Assembly (NCBI GenBank): GCA_004194705.1
Contig: SADC01000939.1
Coordinates: 106,235 to 170,234 of the forward strand
Source: Ditylenchus dipsaci
Lineage: Eukaryota; Nematoda; Chromadorea; Rhabditida; Anguinidae
DNA length: 64,000 nt
Direction: 5' to 3'
Shown here: positions 1-12,414 of the stretch, one piece after another
How positions within the stretch are numbered: position 1 is the first letter of the stretch
Layout: each line of letters begins with the position of its first letter
Made by a program: the position numbers and the translations under genes
Notes under the pieces: generated by a model
What the model saw: the letters and a program-made list of their open reading frames with translations, nothing else
Database searches by the model: none
Told to the model about the DNA's origin: nothing

Positions 1-275
1 TCCTTTCGTGTCAAGACTATCTCCTTAACAGCTTTCACCCTCCTTAAAAAAGTTTATAATTTCGGGTACTAATATTGGGTACTAATTTTTGAAGGAATTT
101 AGAAATTCTGACAATGATTGTGCTAATACAACTTTTAATTTTGTACAACTTTGTCTGAAATCGCAACATCGAGTTGTAGACAAAATAGGACTCGAAAACC
201 ACGTTTAAAAACACAAAACTTGGGATAATCCTTTCGTGTCAAGACTATCTCCTTAACAGCTTTCACCCCTCCTTT
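1..275. repeat. Direct repeat pair at window edge
   Basis: A block of about 45 bases at position 1 recurs at 229-275 in the same orientation (period 228). It is AT-rich with no coding signal. It may be the remains of a tandem array running off the left edge. Confidence 0.7.
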
Positions 276-1496
276 AACTGCTTGTTTTTACACCAAAATT
301 TCTGTGGTATTTTAGCAAATTTAGGCTTAAAATAAATCTGAGATTCAGCGCTACAAACTGAGAAGTAAATTAGTGTTAATACATGTAATTTGGAGTCACA
401 ATACACAAAATAATATGGATTAAATTTCCCCCTTTTTACAGCTTTTAGTTTTCCTCGTGATTTTTTTTTTAATTTTCGCTTATTAAAAAAAATCCAACAA
501 CTTTGTAGATCCAGCTTTGAGCTATCCGATTCAATTCAGAACGAGACTAGTTCGTAACAAAATTGAAAATTCCGCACGGGCTGAACTTTTTGTTTTGTTT
601 TTTCTTTAAAATATTGTTAAAAAGTATAATTTCCATGCGTGCCTTAACTGCCTATGGTTCCAAGCTCAAATAAACAAGGTCTTGGACAAAAATACGTTAC
701 TCAGCTATAGGGTCGTAGCCAGAAAATCTGACGGGGGGGGGCACCATACGAGAAAAAAAGTTTTCGAGGCCATTTTACCTACACCGTCTTTCATTTTTGA
801 CTAGGAAAAATCTGACGGGGGGGGGCACGTGCCTAAATTATTAGCCAATTTGAATATTCATTTCGAGAGAAAGCTTTTATTTTTGATTTCAGCATTTTTC
901 AGCATTAAATGGAACCTTCTTTAATTTTTAAGCTTTTCGCTCGCTCTTTATTTTTCTAACATATTTTTAAATATTTTGGGTGGTTAGTGAATAGCTTTTG
1001 ATGTGGTTGCTAAATATGTTTCCAAACTTTATTAAAATAAGAAGGCATTTTTACTATTACAGCACAACACGAACAAAGGCAAGGTACTTTATAAAAATAC
1101 TTTGGTGATAATTATTAAATAGAAACTTAGGCAACCACAAAAAGATTTGGACGAATTTGGATGTAGCATGCACTCTAATACCAAACACAATCAGACAGCA
1201 CAAGCTCACAACAGTAGATAAAAAAGACATTTAAGCAAATGAGCCCAGTAATAAGGAATGAAGAATGGCTTAATGGGTCATCATTACAGCACATATATAG
1301 TACGAAAACGATTTTTAGTTGACTTCATCTCCCAAAGAAGTTCTGACAGTACTTCCCCTGAAAAAAAACTACAGAAGAAACCCGTTAAAAAGTATGCGAT
1401 TAATTGAATCTTCTCAGCAGAGAAAGCAAATGGGTTTTCTAACATAGAAAAGAAAATATATGGGATACAAAGAGTTCGGACAAGTACATAATGTTA
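276..1496. other. AT-rich intergenic stretch, no gene seen
   Basis: I see no exon-like reading frame. Two G-runs (about 735 and 820), each in the context TCTGACGGGGGGGG, look like degenerate ends of a small repeat. The rest holds poly-A/T runs and nothing I can name. Confidence 0.5.
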
Positions 1497-1995
1497 TACC
1501 GTATTCTATCTAATAGACGCACACCTCTAAAGAAAAAACTGTTTTGGGATTATGTTTTTGACTCAAGGCTCTAAACTCAAAATTTTAAAATAAAGGACAT
1601 TTTTGTGAAATAAATAAATTTGGTCCTTTTTGGCAGTGCTTATTGATTTTTGAGCACAGAAATTTAATATTTGTAAATTCTGAAGATTTCGGGTCTCAAA
1701 TAACGGTTAATCAAGTATCTTCTCTCTTTTGTTCCTTTTTTCAGCCATCGGCTAACATTACAGATCTTTAAATTAAACAAATCTTTAAGTAGAAGACGTT
1801 TCCGAGCCCTGTTTTAACTTTATTTTCGTGGAAAACTTCTATGAAAGTTTCCACTCGAATTGTAGCTTATCTCTCTGGCTACAAAATAAATGGTGTCTTG
1901 CCTGAGAGTGTATCAAAAACATATGTCACAAACATAAATGTTCCAAACACGATTTTGAACGAGAGGGGAGTGCGTCTATTATAGACAATACTGTA
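1497..1995. repeat. MITE-like element with about 35-bp terminal inverted repeats
   Basis: The left end (ATACCGTATT then TAATAGACGCAC) is matched in reverse complement at the right end (TAATAGACGCACTCC reading outward-in). The interior is non-coding. A shorter relative lies in a coronin intron at 2929-3153, sharing the terminal sequence and an internal block beginning CTCACTGGCTACAAAAT, a block also present near 15600-15660. Confidence 0.65.
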
Positions 1996-2135
1996 TTCAT
2001 TTATCTATTTCTTTGTTAATTTTAAGCTAGAACCAATAATGCTGAAATCCAGTCATGTTCTGTTTTACAACATTTTTTTTCGAATTGTTAAGATATGTAA
2101 GGATTAGGCCACAACACAAAAATGACCACGAAATG

Positions 2136-5100
2136 CTAAAATAAAGCTAAATTATTTGGAGTGAGTTTTGTCATCTTCCATTCCCCTTCGTCCACCCCTC
2201 CATCTTGTCTTGTTCCAGCTTCCCATCACTTTTAACGATCTTTTCAGACCAGCCGAGTTCAGTCTGCTTTTTAAGATCCTTAGGCTCCATCTCCTTATTT
2301 TCAGCTACAGGCACAACTTTATGGCTTTCGAGTTGTGTTGGTTGGCTGTTTACGGGTGTGGCTTGAACATTTAATTGAGGGCGAACAGTGTTTGTATTAT
2401 CTAAACAGTAGAAAAATAGGTTTTTTGTTTTTTAATTTAAGCGATATTACTTTCTTGCACACCCTCAGGACACAATTTTCAAAGTTTAGATTGTTGACCA
2501 CTCCATCCTCCCATTCTTTGGCGCTGTACAGACACTTCCAAGTCACCAAGGCATTAGGAAACACATCTCGTTGGAATAAATCTTTCTGTAATTTATACAT
2601 AGATTAACACTAATCTATTTTGATTTATTTTCTCACTGATTTTACCTTTATTCTAGGAACTCTATAATAAATTGAAATTGAAAGGAAGTTTTAAAGGGTG
2701 CATAGCCGTTTAGGCAAATTTTGGACAACTTTTAATTTTGCGCTTTTTAAAAATTTAATTTTTTTGCTGTTTAAAGCTACACATTTGAGCTCATCCTAGC
2801 ATACGCTCGACTAAGCCGCGCCTAAGTAGAAAAAACAAGTACATTGCAGAAAAACACCAGAAAATAAAACGCCAAAAAAAGCGCGAATTTGAAAAAAGTC
2901 CATAAATTGCTTCAATGCACCTATGACGTTTATCGTATATTTCCTATTAGACGCCCCCCCCCCCGCCTTAATTTCAAAAACGTGTTTTGCGGCATTGTGT
3001 TTTTGAACCATTTTTTAAAAACTTCTCTCACGCAAGTCACCACTGATTTTTTAGCTCATCTCACTGGCTACAAAATAGGTGGTAACTTGCCTAGGATTTT
3101 GTAAGAACACGATTTTGAAAGCAATGGGGCCGTCTAGTAAAAATATACGGTGGAAACCAAGCTACAAACCTGAATGAAATTTTTTCTAATGTCTTCTCGG
3201 TCAAACGCCACCCACGCTAAAAATAAAAAAGTTTGTTTTACTTTTTGTGTTGAAATGTAAACCTGAAACTCCACATTCATTACAGAACACATGTTCTTTT
3301 GCTGCAAAGCAATAGCTTGATGTCCAGTGCTTCCAGTGAAAGGGGAAAGCCTGAATAAAAATGTTATTGAAAGATGAACGGGCTAGCTATAAACCTCAGG
3401 AAATGAGGCACTTCTGCTGAAACTTCAAACATTTGAATGGTTCTATCTCCTTTGCCAGTCAGAAACAAAACCTGAAAAACGATAGATTATTTTTAAAATT
3501 TCAAAAATGTGATTTACAGAAGTGTCATAGTCGTATACAGGAATGAGTGGTTGAGTGCTGGTGTCTATTGTCTCATTCACCAGCTGGTGCAAATCAGCAG
3601 TTCTGTACAAAGCACATTGTCGATTAGATTGTCTGGAAATTGAGCTGCGTCTTTTTACAAAAATTTAAATTTGTTTTAACTACCTGCTAAAACCAACGAC
3701 TAGAATAATAGAATCTTCGCAGACAAAGAGAACCCGGGCACCTCGACTGCTTTCCAGTACTTTTCGTTCCTACAAATACTTGTTTTATAATATCTCTAAA
3801 TCGAATTCAATGGATTTTTATTTATTTTTTCTTAGTTATAGTCTATTCAATATCCTTTGCAATTTTCTTTAGTTTTAAAAAATTATTTATCTCAAGTTGA
3901 AAATAGTGAAAAATGGACCAAAAATCATTGTCCGTCATGGCTCGTTCAGAAACCCAGAGTTTGAGTTGGCGTTGGAGTCGGAGTTGGAGTATTTGGCATC
4001 GTGAAACCCTTACTCCAGCTCTCGACTCTGACTCCAACTCCGGGTTTCTGAACGAGCCATCAATCATTAAAATTCTTACACAAACACAACAATCTGCTCC
4101 CAACTGTGGCTCAAAAACTTTTAGCATACAATCTCGTCCCACAGAAGCCAACTTTAAGCCATCAGCACTCCACTAAAGATCATTAAATTAGGAAAAGTAA
4201 CAAATTGATTAAAAAAAGACCGACCGCAAGAGACAGAATACCGTCCAGATGAGCATTTATTTGGAGAACACATTGTTCGGTCAACAAATTCCAAATTTGG
4301 ATAGTACCGTTGGCAATTCCAACAGCTATGATACCGCTGGCAGTAGGATTGTAACGAATCTAAAAATATTTGAAATAAACGGCTTTTAAAGGACCATGGT
4401 TTTTGAACGCAGCGGCATTTCCTTAATTTGAATTGGCGGGGACACCTTTTAATTCCGAAACTTTTTTTTGAATTATTTGCGCTAGTAAAGAATACCCCTC
4501 CCAAAACCTGCCCTTCCAAAAACAATTTTAGGCTTAGCCCTTAGGCTCGGAGGTAGGCCAGCGTACGGAAGTTGTGACCAATAAATAGTTTACGCACTTT
4601 TTCTGGGGTCTGGGACATATATTTGGGTGCTCTCTACTCAAGTGTGGTCCCCGCATTAATTTGTGGTGTAACGCGCTGGTATGTACTTTTAAAATAAAAA
4701 ATTTATGTATTAATTATATGAACAAATATCTACATATAGTATTTTTCAAACAAAAAATAACTTGAAAATCAATTGTTGAATATTTTCGAATTGAAAAAGT
4801 GTCCCCCACCAATTAAAATGTTCAAAATGTTAATTAGTTTGATTAGTGAATAAAAAAGGTTGAAAAGACTTGCCTGAGTTACTTTTTTACCATTTCCTAT
4901 GTTTAGTTCTTTGGAAGGAATCAAATCTGCAAGTTTCATGCCCTCTTCCACCACTTCCGAGTCTTCTTTTGGTTCTTCGGCAGGTTTGGAACCTATGCAC
5001 TGGATTCTGTCGTCAATTTCCCATACCTTTACGATGCCATTTTCCAAACCAACTGCTAGTTCGTTAGAGTGAGAGGAAATGGATTCCACTGTAGATCAGT

Positions 5101-8100
5101 AATCGGCAAACCTTAATCAAATACATACAAATATTTACAATTACCATTTTAATACCATTTTTTATATCATCGATGACACCATCAGGAAGTTTGACCGGAT
5201 GTTTCAACTAAAAGTGCATTTTTAGATCGAGTGATGTTTATCAGTCCTTATTAGAACATTTCTAGCTTTGAGCATTAATATTTCGAAAAATAAATGGACA
5301 ATGAAGGGAAATAACCCAAGCGAATTGTCACAAAAAATTAATCCAACAACTTTTTCACATGAAATGAAAATTTAGTCGACGCTCGGAGTACCGTAAAAAG
5401 ACCGCTTTATGAGGAAAATTACGGTGCAAGAAAACGATTGGTCATAAACTCACTCTAAAAAGAATAAATTATTAACATCTCCCTATTAATCCATAGATGA
5501 ATTTAAAATGTTTCGTTTTCTTGGATAATAATTTTGTGAAGTGACTGAATTTTTGTAATAAACTTTTTTTTACCGAAAGTTTTTTGCAGTCGACGCTCGA
5601 TGTAACATACATATCTGACAGATATAATTTTATCGGTCAGAAAAAATTCGATTTTGAAAACAAAATCATTATAAAATTAAAGAATGAGTTTCACACTTGC
5701 AAACATATAGAAAATTTGAAGAAGAACAGTGACTAAAATAGTTGATGGGTTCGCCAGAAATCTTGGCTGAAAATTTGGAAAGCCATTATCTATTTTAGTC
5801 ATTATTATGCTTAAAATGTCTATATGGGTTTGAAAGAGTAAAACCTATTCTTAAATTTTGTAATGATTTTTATTTAAAAATCGAATTTTATTTGACCGAT
5901 AAAATTTTATCTGCTTGATAAAATTTTATCCGGCAGATAGATTTTATGTGTCAGGTAAAAATAATTTGAATTTTATCTGGTAGATAAATTTATTGGTTCA
6001 GATAATTTTATCTGTTCTGCGCACCACGGCTCGATGTAGCTTTTTGTATGTAGTTTTTCGATTCTTGGCAAATCTTTTTATTTTTTACTTTTTTATAAAT
6101 ACTGAAGATACCCACATTTCTGACGTTTTAGAATTGTTCGTTTCCGAAAAAATTCTGAGAAAATGCCTAAAAGTGAATATTTCGAGTTTTGGGCATTTTC
6201 TCAGAATTTTTTTGGAAACTAAAGACTCTAAAACGACAGAAATCTCAAACACAAAATTTGAGGCGGTGGGTATCCTCCGAATTAAAAAAAAGTAAAAAAA
6301 TAAAAATTATTTGCTTAAAAACGAAAAATCGTATGTTATATCGAGTAGAGAAGAAAGTGGGGATCAAGCAAGATTCCAAGACAAGATTTTTAACTGAAAT
6401 TTTGACCAAGAGCAAGATTTTTGAAAACAGCCAAGCAAGATCTTGGCCAAGATCTTGGCTAAAAACCATGATTCATACAGGCAACTCTCGATTGAATCAT
6501 TTTTTTCCGAACAGGACACCGGGACGGGATACTGTTAAAAAATATTCAGGCAGGATTTTGGGACGACGCGCGGGACGGAATTGTCCCGTCCCGTCATTTT
6601 TAATCTTGTATAAGGGCCAAAAACAGAATTCAGGTATGTTATGGGTTCTGAAAACGATAAAATGGATTGTCGGGTTTTATTAAATTTTGCATACAAGATT
6701 GGCCAGAAAACAAGACCAAGATTTTTAGAAATGACCAAGCAAGATCCCAAGACAAGATTTTTAGTCGAAATTAGGGCAAGACAAGACAAAATCTTGGCAA
6801 GATCTTGTCTTGTTTCTGTCTCTAATATCAAGCATCTACTGTATAACGTCTAACTTAAATTTTTAGTGTAATTAAACACAGAATAATAATATATTTCCTT
6901 ATTAATGCTTAGCTTCCATTAATATTTCTTTAGCCTTGGTCTCATTAAAAGACGTTAATAGGAGCGTAGACTGTTAAGCTAACACGTGTTAGCATTATAA
7001 TTACAATATACCTGAAGTATTGCAATAGAGCCAGCGGTGCCCGCCAGAGGAATAGCAGCGAATTTCTCAGAAACACAAAAACCATTTGATTCAATCGGTA
7101 GTCTGTTGTTGACATTGCGTAAATTGATGAACACAGACTTCTTCTCAGCTGTAATAACCTCCACATGGCGGAATTTGGACTGAACGGTGCCCACAACACA
7201 AGATTTAGGGCGAACTCGCCTTTGCTGTACAGCAGCAACAGGTTGCATACTATTTGTTCTGGCTGAAAAATTTGGTAAATCTACGGTGAAAATTTTGAAA
7301 ACATCGTATAAAGCTGACCAGTAGGTGCTGCTGAAGATCTCATTCGAACAGGAATTGGATTAATTGGTGGTGATTGTGTCTTTGTCTCACTTCTTTCTGC
7401 CTTCTTTTCCACCAATGCTTTTGTATTTTCTTTCTAAAATATATTTTGAAATATTTCTGTTAAACTAAAAAGGCCTTAAAATTTGTAACTGACATCGCTG
7501 GAGTCTTCAGGTGAAACACTTTTTTCTTGTTCCTCCTCCTTCTTGACCATAACATCTTGGTAGTGAACTTAACTTTGCGGGTAAAGTGTAAGCTAATTAA
7601 TCATCGGAATATTTACTTTTTCTTGGCTCCACATTTCCATTACTTACTGAGCCATTTGAAGTCTTGACTTGAGGTTCCGGCTGTTTTGTTTGAGGCGAAG
7701 TTCCGTCCGGATTCAAACTCACTCTCGATGGCTATATATAAAATGAAGGTGATTTATTTTAAACGTTTCACTTAAGTTTTATCCTAAATTTTTGAATTCG
7801 CGCAATTTAATTTTTTGTGTGACTGAGACTTTGGGCATCGAATACAGTCGAACCTCGATAAGCCGACACCTTGTCGATACTTGATTTGGCTAGGGAGTCG
7901 ACACTTTAAGGAAAATGACACCCCGATAAGCCGACACCCTGAGTTCGGTCTCTTGGGGTGTCGGCTTATCGAGGTTCGACTGTAGTATCAAATATATATT
8001 TCGATTGTATCACTGAGTCATCGGTCTTCCTTTACAAACATTATTTTAGGATGCAATATTCTCTGGAATGCAATTTTGCGTCGAATGGTTGATTGATTTA

Positions 8101-11100
8101 TTGTACCGACTGGCCGCAACAAAAAATCGCACAACGAAAATACAAACATTAAGTTTAAAAATTTTACTCAAAACCTTGCTGTTTGTTTTTGTTGGATTTG
8201 TTGCTAGCTTTGAATAAAATGTGATGTCCTGTTTGGTACCATCTGATTGCTTAAGATCTCGGCTGGACAGCAAAAATATCTCGTCCTAATTGCGCGAACT
8301 CAAATGACTCAAAATTAAGTGAAGCGTTTTTAATAAATTACATTGCATAACAATAAAAAAATGAGTAATTAATGTATTATGGGGTTCCGAAGTGCGCTGA
8401 TTTCTCACGACTTCGGAGCGCTGAAGTATTAAGTAAATTAAAACTTACCAATTTGTTAATTCCAGAAAGCCATTCTTGTGAATTGCTGGTTGAAGAGTCA
8501 ATGGTTTCGGGGAAAAGGTCGTCGTGGAAGTTTTGATACGACTTTAAAATCATTTGTTAGAGTTAAGTGCGTTAACAAAAGGAACTTTTCAAATATTACT
8601 CTTCTTGGCACAATGCACTGAATGGGAACTACTGAATTCTTTGTCAATTGATGAATTCTCTAAAAATAAAAATTGAACTGATTTTTCCGGCATAATATTA
8701 AATTACAATAACCTGCACTTCTCCATTCATAACATCACAAACTTTTTTAGGTATTAAGCAAGCACCAAGTGATTGATCCGGCAAAGACTGTTCATGCACT
8801 TAAAATGAGAAACATTCAGTTTTTATACATTATAAGATTATTTACGTCTTGAAAGCAGTGTCTTCTGAGCATTTATCTCTGTCAAGGTGAACTTGCAGCT
8901 AAATATGCATTTTGAGTTTTACGGTATAGATTTGTAAACGGCGCTTCTGTCTCTGTCATTTGTGTCTAACAAGGGAATATATCGAGGGACATATCATGTA
9001 CGATTCGATTCAAAAATTCTGACAATGCAATCTTGTAGAGAATAGTTTATTTACTATATGAAATTTCAACATTTTTGGCGAACAGACAGAAAAACTCCAA
9101 CATGGAGACTCAAAAAACATTAAGCCGAAGCCTAGTAGGAACATTAAGCCTGGTAGGAATTCCATAAAAAGTGGGAATTCCTACAAAGCACAAGATTTAA
9201 TTCTATGCAAACCAGATTTCTACCAAAAGGTTCCGAAAATTATAAATTTTCTGCCAAATTTATGTAAATTTCGTGATTTTTCGGGACGTTTACTAGAACG
9301 GGATACTTCGGGCGGCGGCGAAGGAATCGAGACTTTACCTTCCTTTGCCAGCCAAAAAGAGTAGTCCAGAATCCATGTCGTACAATGGGACCAGCAAACC
9401 AGTAGAAGGCTGAAAATGTTATACTACAACAGCTCAAAAGCGTGTGTAAAAACCTCAAAACTCTCCATCTGCGCTGGTTTGGACCAGTTTCTAGGGTCGA
9501 ACAGCAAAATTTCTTGAACTCGATTCTGAATGAGCAACTTTAAAAATCAGAATAGAGCAAATTAAAACTGACGTTTGTAAAGCCGGATGAAACAATTTAT
9601 CGTTTGCAAAAATCACACGGCCTTCACGTCCCATGCCAGCGTGAAGGGTCATCTTCTAAAAAATCTAACTAAAATAACTCTAGCTGACTAAATTTCGGTG
9701 TACACCCCTCACTCGCGTTCGAATAATTTTCTGCAATTTTCCTTCATTCCCTAGGCTGACTTTTTGGAAAAAAAATTTGCTTTAGTTTTTTAATTGCTTG
9801 AAAAATTTCAAATTTTTTAAGATCAGCTTGGGGACCAAGGCAAATTGAGGTTAACATAGCTGAAGTGAGGGGTGAATACCTAAATTATTAGTTCTAGATT
9901 TTTCAACAAACCTGAATAGGGCTAGAAGATGCTCTTGGGTCAAACAGTGAAGCCTGTCTGCCCTTGTCCCAGAAATGACCAATGTCCCGCCATTTTCCGA
10001 CCAATCAACTGATTGGGCACGATCTGGCACATCGTCCAGCTCTTTAATTAAAACATCGCTGAAGTTTTGAAGTATAAATTGTTGCAAAATACCAATAACA
10101 ATCTTTTCTGCACACACATCCACGGCATAACCATTTGTGCCAGATCCAACAGCAATAAGACCCCAACTAAATTGATGATTATGTTTTTGACTGCATGTAC
10201 AGTGGATTTTTGATTTAGTGTACACCAGATTTAGCTTACAATTAGTGTACACCTGGATCTAATTTATTTATCGTATTTATTCTAACAAAACCACCCTCTT
10301 TAATAAACCCTCCCCTTAACTTTGAGGGTCTGCATCTCATCCCAGAGTAAATATTTTGCAAATCTGTTTATTATATTTTCTTAATTGCCACGAGCTCTAT
10401 CAATTCCACTTTTTGGGCTTATTAGCCGCCAATTGACCTGGAATTTTCGCAATTTTGGGAGACTTGAAAAATAAAGCCACCGGTGGTTATATTAGAATAA
10501 ATAGGGTAAAAGTACGAATTTAAGCTCTTTCTTGGCTTTTGATTTAGTGTAAACTTGGGCCGATCCCTTACCAAACCGGGTATTCACTGTTATATCAAAA
10601 GTACAATCACCTGTTTTGTGAGGTGCTAAGCAATCCAATAAGCGATTTTCTCCTAAATTGATGGCTGATACCGGGTCTCCAACAGTAACTGCTTTTTCAG
10701 TCTCATCAAATGCATTGCAAGACATATTTTCAGCTTAAAAAACCAATAAAATTGCATATTTTTAAAAGTTACAACTTTTTCAGATGATGCGCAGGTAGCC
10801 AAAATAGGTAAAAACTTGAAAAAGCAAAAGTCGCTGACAGGGTCAGTATGAGCACAAAGAACATTGAGATCACCCCGAAGACGTCTTCCACGAGCCTGCA
10901 ATGGTAGCACTCCAATTTTTCCACCTAACATTGTGGTTTTTGAGACGACTTGAGAAACACCAAAAGTTCCACCTTCTCCCTCGATCAAAAAGCCAAGTGA
11001 GTCATATTGGCGTGGATGGCATTGTTGGTGCATGATAGATTTCCAATTGGGAGGTCATATATGTACCCTCCTTTTTGGAATTTTAGGAGAGGTGTTTTTG

Positions 11101-11129
11101 AACTTGGAAGGTGAAAATCGCCACGCCAT
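2136..11129 (-). CDS. Coronin-7 / POD-1 homologue (multi-exon, two beta-propellers)
   Basis: Coronin-7/POD-1 is an unusual coronin with two WD40 propellers in one chain; known members act in actin organisation and post-Golgi trafficking. The start is ATG at 11127-11129, giving MAWRFSPSKFKNTSPK, a canonical coronin N-terminus. Propeller 1 spans about 9.3-11.1 kb (GVLPLQARG, QSVDWSENGG, LFDPRASSSP, ILLFDPRNW, PLYDMDSGLLFLAGKG). The coronin 'HDDLFPET' block is at 8449-8541 and a charged linker lies at 7319-7731. Propeller 2 starts in exon 7012-7262 (SKFRHVEV, ESNGFCVSE) and continues through ELAVGLENGIVKVWEI (about 5.0 kb), WSADGLKLASVGRDC (4.1 kb), RGARVLFVCEDSI (3.7 kb) and DLFQRDVFPN (2.55 kb). 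The tail contains VDEGEW, like the family's C-terminal VDEDEW, and stops at 2136-2138. Well-phased exons include 10572-10733, 9339-9409, 8846-8898, 8713-8798, 8600-8659 and 8449-8541. Human CORO7 is about 925 aa; this one should be near 1000. Five places need one extra homopolymer base to stay in frame (see findings). Family identity is very secure; some exon edges are not. Confidence 0.93.
2929..3153. repeat. Small MITE in a coronin-7 intron
   Basis: The ends read ATCGTATATTT..ATTAGACGCC and, inverted, GGCCGTCTAGT..ATATACGG. The element is related to the one at 1497-1995. It sits in the intron between the exon ending near 3190 and the exon near 2610, so the gene is not interrupted. Confidence 0.6.
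3938..4062. repeat. 125-bp near-perfect palindrome in coronin intron
   Basis: The arms begin TGGCTCGTTCAGAAACCC and return in reverse complement ending GGGTTTCTGAACGAGCCA. The inner part is GAGTTGG/CCAACTC repeats. It lies between coding exons of coronin-7 and would form a strong hairpin in the pre-mRNA. Confidence 0.7.
4497..4660 (+). repeat. Dispersed repeat (GCGTACGGAAGTTGTGAC family), copy 1
   Basis: A block running from a TTTAGGCTTAGCC-like start through GCGTACGGAAGTTGTGAC and a GGGTCTGGGACATATAT stretch recurs at 25320-25450 in the same orientation and at 34370-34520 inverted. The third copy has GGGGGTATTCTATACTAG termini. This copy lies in a coronin intron. Confidence 0.65.
5880..6025 (+). 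repeat. Repeat rich in TTTATCTGNCAGATAAA, copy 1
   Basis: Clustered short palindromes around ATCTG/CAGAT are followed by TTATCTGTTCTGCGCAC. The same ordered block is found at 51848-51955, ending in the same CTGTTCTGCGCACAAC context, so it is a dispersed family rather than chance AT-richness. Confidence 0.6.
6350..6830. repeat. Degenerate CAAGATCTTGG-type repeat
   Basis: Many variants of CAAGAC/CAAGATCTTGGC occur in both orientations, with a GGGACGG/CCGTCCC inverted stretch in the centre (6520-6600). The left side (GATTCCAAGACAAGATTTT) and right side (AAAATCTTGGCAAGATCTTG) make an imperfect palindrome. It is non-coding and intronic. Confidence 0.5.
7845..7982. mobile_element. pogo-like MITE with TA target duplication
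   Basis: The terminal inverted repeat CAGTCGAACCTCGATAAG lies on both sides, flanked by TA at 7843-7844 and 7983-7984. CAGTC ends and TA duplication are typical of pogo/Tigger members of the Tc1/mariner superfamily. At 138 bp it has no room for a transposase. It lies in a coronin-7 intron. Three sister elements with different interiors are at 14930, 20765 and 43951. Confidence 0.75.
10272..10497. repeat. Dispersed repeat (AATAGAGCC..GCCACCGGTGGC family), copy in coronin intron
   Basis: The block shares a long run with 37513-37768 and 19589-19840: CTTTGAGGGTCTGCATCTC, then AGAGTAAATATTTTGCAAA, CACGAGCTCTATC and AAAATAAAGCCACCGGTGG. It sits in the intron between coronin exons 10572-10733 and about 9898-10200. 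Confidence 0.7.
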
Positions 11130-12414
11130 TATTTGATGAAATTAAATTCTGGACTTGTTTAAACTAATTAGTAATGATCCGCAACCGTCTAGCAGTCAAG
11201 GAAGTGAGTGGGAAGAAAAGAAAGAAGGAGAATAAATAACACAATTCCTAGCATCTGCTATATAACAGTACAGAAATACTGACAGGCGAGCAGCAGAATG
11301 CAGGCAAAGGAGCAGCGCACAAACAAATACACTAACAGAGTGTGAGTCATTAGAAACATAGAGGGGGGATCATACAACACTGTGTGCCAGTTCTTCACAA
11401 ACACAAATTCACAAAACCGACATTTAATTTAACGTTTTAGATTACCAAATTATTATAACAAAATATGCTCTCTAACCAAGAGAAGAGCTTGAGCATTTAA
11501 GTAATAAATGAGACATGCTTGTGCACGACACGAATAAAAAGACATCGGTGTGTCGATTTTTTAATCAGTTTCTAACAAGTTGTTTAATTAATCTTAAGTT
11601 ATCAATATCAGATGTGGTGTGATTTGGCGCATGAAAACCAGAAGGACTGAAAAAAATTCTGGTCCCAATCTTTATTTGTAATACCGAGCGAAGACGCTTG
11701 CTCGAATTTTTTAAAGTGATAATTTTTACTTTTTCGTAGTTTGGAGTGACTACAGGGCGACACATAACAACTCCGACATTTTTTAAATTGATTTATTTGA
11801 ATTCAGTTTACAAAATATTTATGAATTTTTAATATATTGTGTGTGTATTTTTTTTCTATTTTGTAATAACCCGCGGCTCTAAAACTCTACTCAAATTGTT
11901 GGCTGAAACCCCGAAAATTTGGTTTTTTACCGGTTCGCAGAAGCCTTCGAATAATTTTTCAAAAATTCCGCTGTTTTTCTGTGTCAACTTGTATAGCTTT
12001 ATTTACTCCGAAAATGTGCAAATTATTTTAAAACTAAAATTAATTTCTATTGTTCTGTCAAAATCCTAAAAAAATCAGCTCGATCTGACATCGAAAAGTG
12101 AGTACAGAAAACGGTACTTCTCGGTTATCCGGGGAACATTTGTGAACTCCTATTTTATTTCATTTCCATACTCCTAAAATAGCATTAACTATTCAATTCA
12201 CGTTTTTGGTTTATACAAATCGGAAATCGATACGAGAAGCTCATCAAGGGATCTTTGTCTTTGATTGAAAGGGTAAAGAAATTAAAGTAAAAATGGCAAC
12301 GGAATTGAAGAAATAAATTTCCAAGAATAACCGAAAAGAACCAAGAAATTTTTCAAATTCTACTATCTTAAAAAAATTCTACTATTTTATGGAAAATATA
12401 ACAAGCAAATATCA
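11130..12414. other. Intergenic region upstream of coronin-7
   Basis: This presumably contains the coronin promoter (minus strand). I see no clear TATA or initiator element and no exon. A short minus-strand frame near 11565-11765 shows no recognisable protein. Confidence 0.4.

Larger units (their letters stand above)
5400..6990. other. Large repeat-filled coronin-7 intron
   Basis: No coronin exon is recognisable between about 5215 and 7012. The stretch contains the ATCTGNCAGAT repeat (5880-6025) and a degenerate AAGATCTTGG-rich repeat (6350-6830). Longer open frames here have no protein character. Confidence 0.5.

Noticed and set aside
5993..6295. 100-codon frame with hydrophobic stretch suggesting a membrane protein
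   Set aside because: It lies in an intron, overlaps a dispersed repeat, and the hydrophobicity reflects T-rich DNA.
6189..6683. 164-codon plus-strand open frame
   Set aside because: It runs through the AAGATCTTGG repeat of a coronin intron, is rich in Lys/Arg/Ser from base bias and has no domain-like pattern.
2136..11129. Interpretation of coronin-7 as a pseudogene
   Set aside because: All splice sites examined are intact, no frame-preserving stop occurs, and the five frame breaks are one-base homopolymer losses of the kind also seen in other genes; assembly error is simpler.
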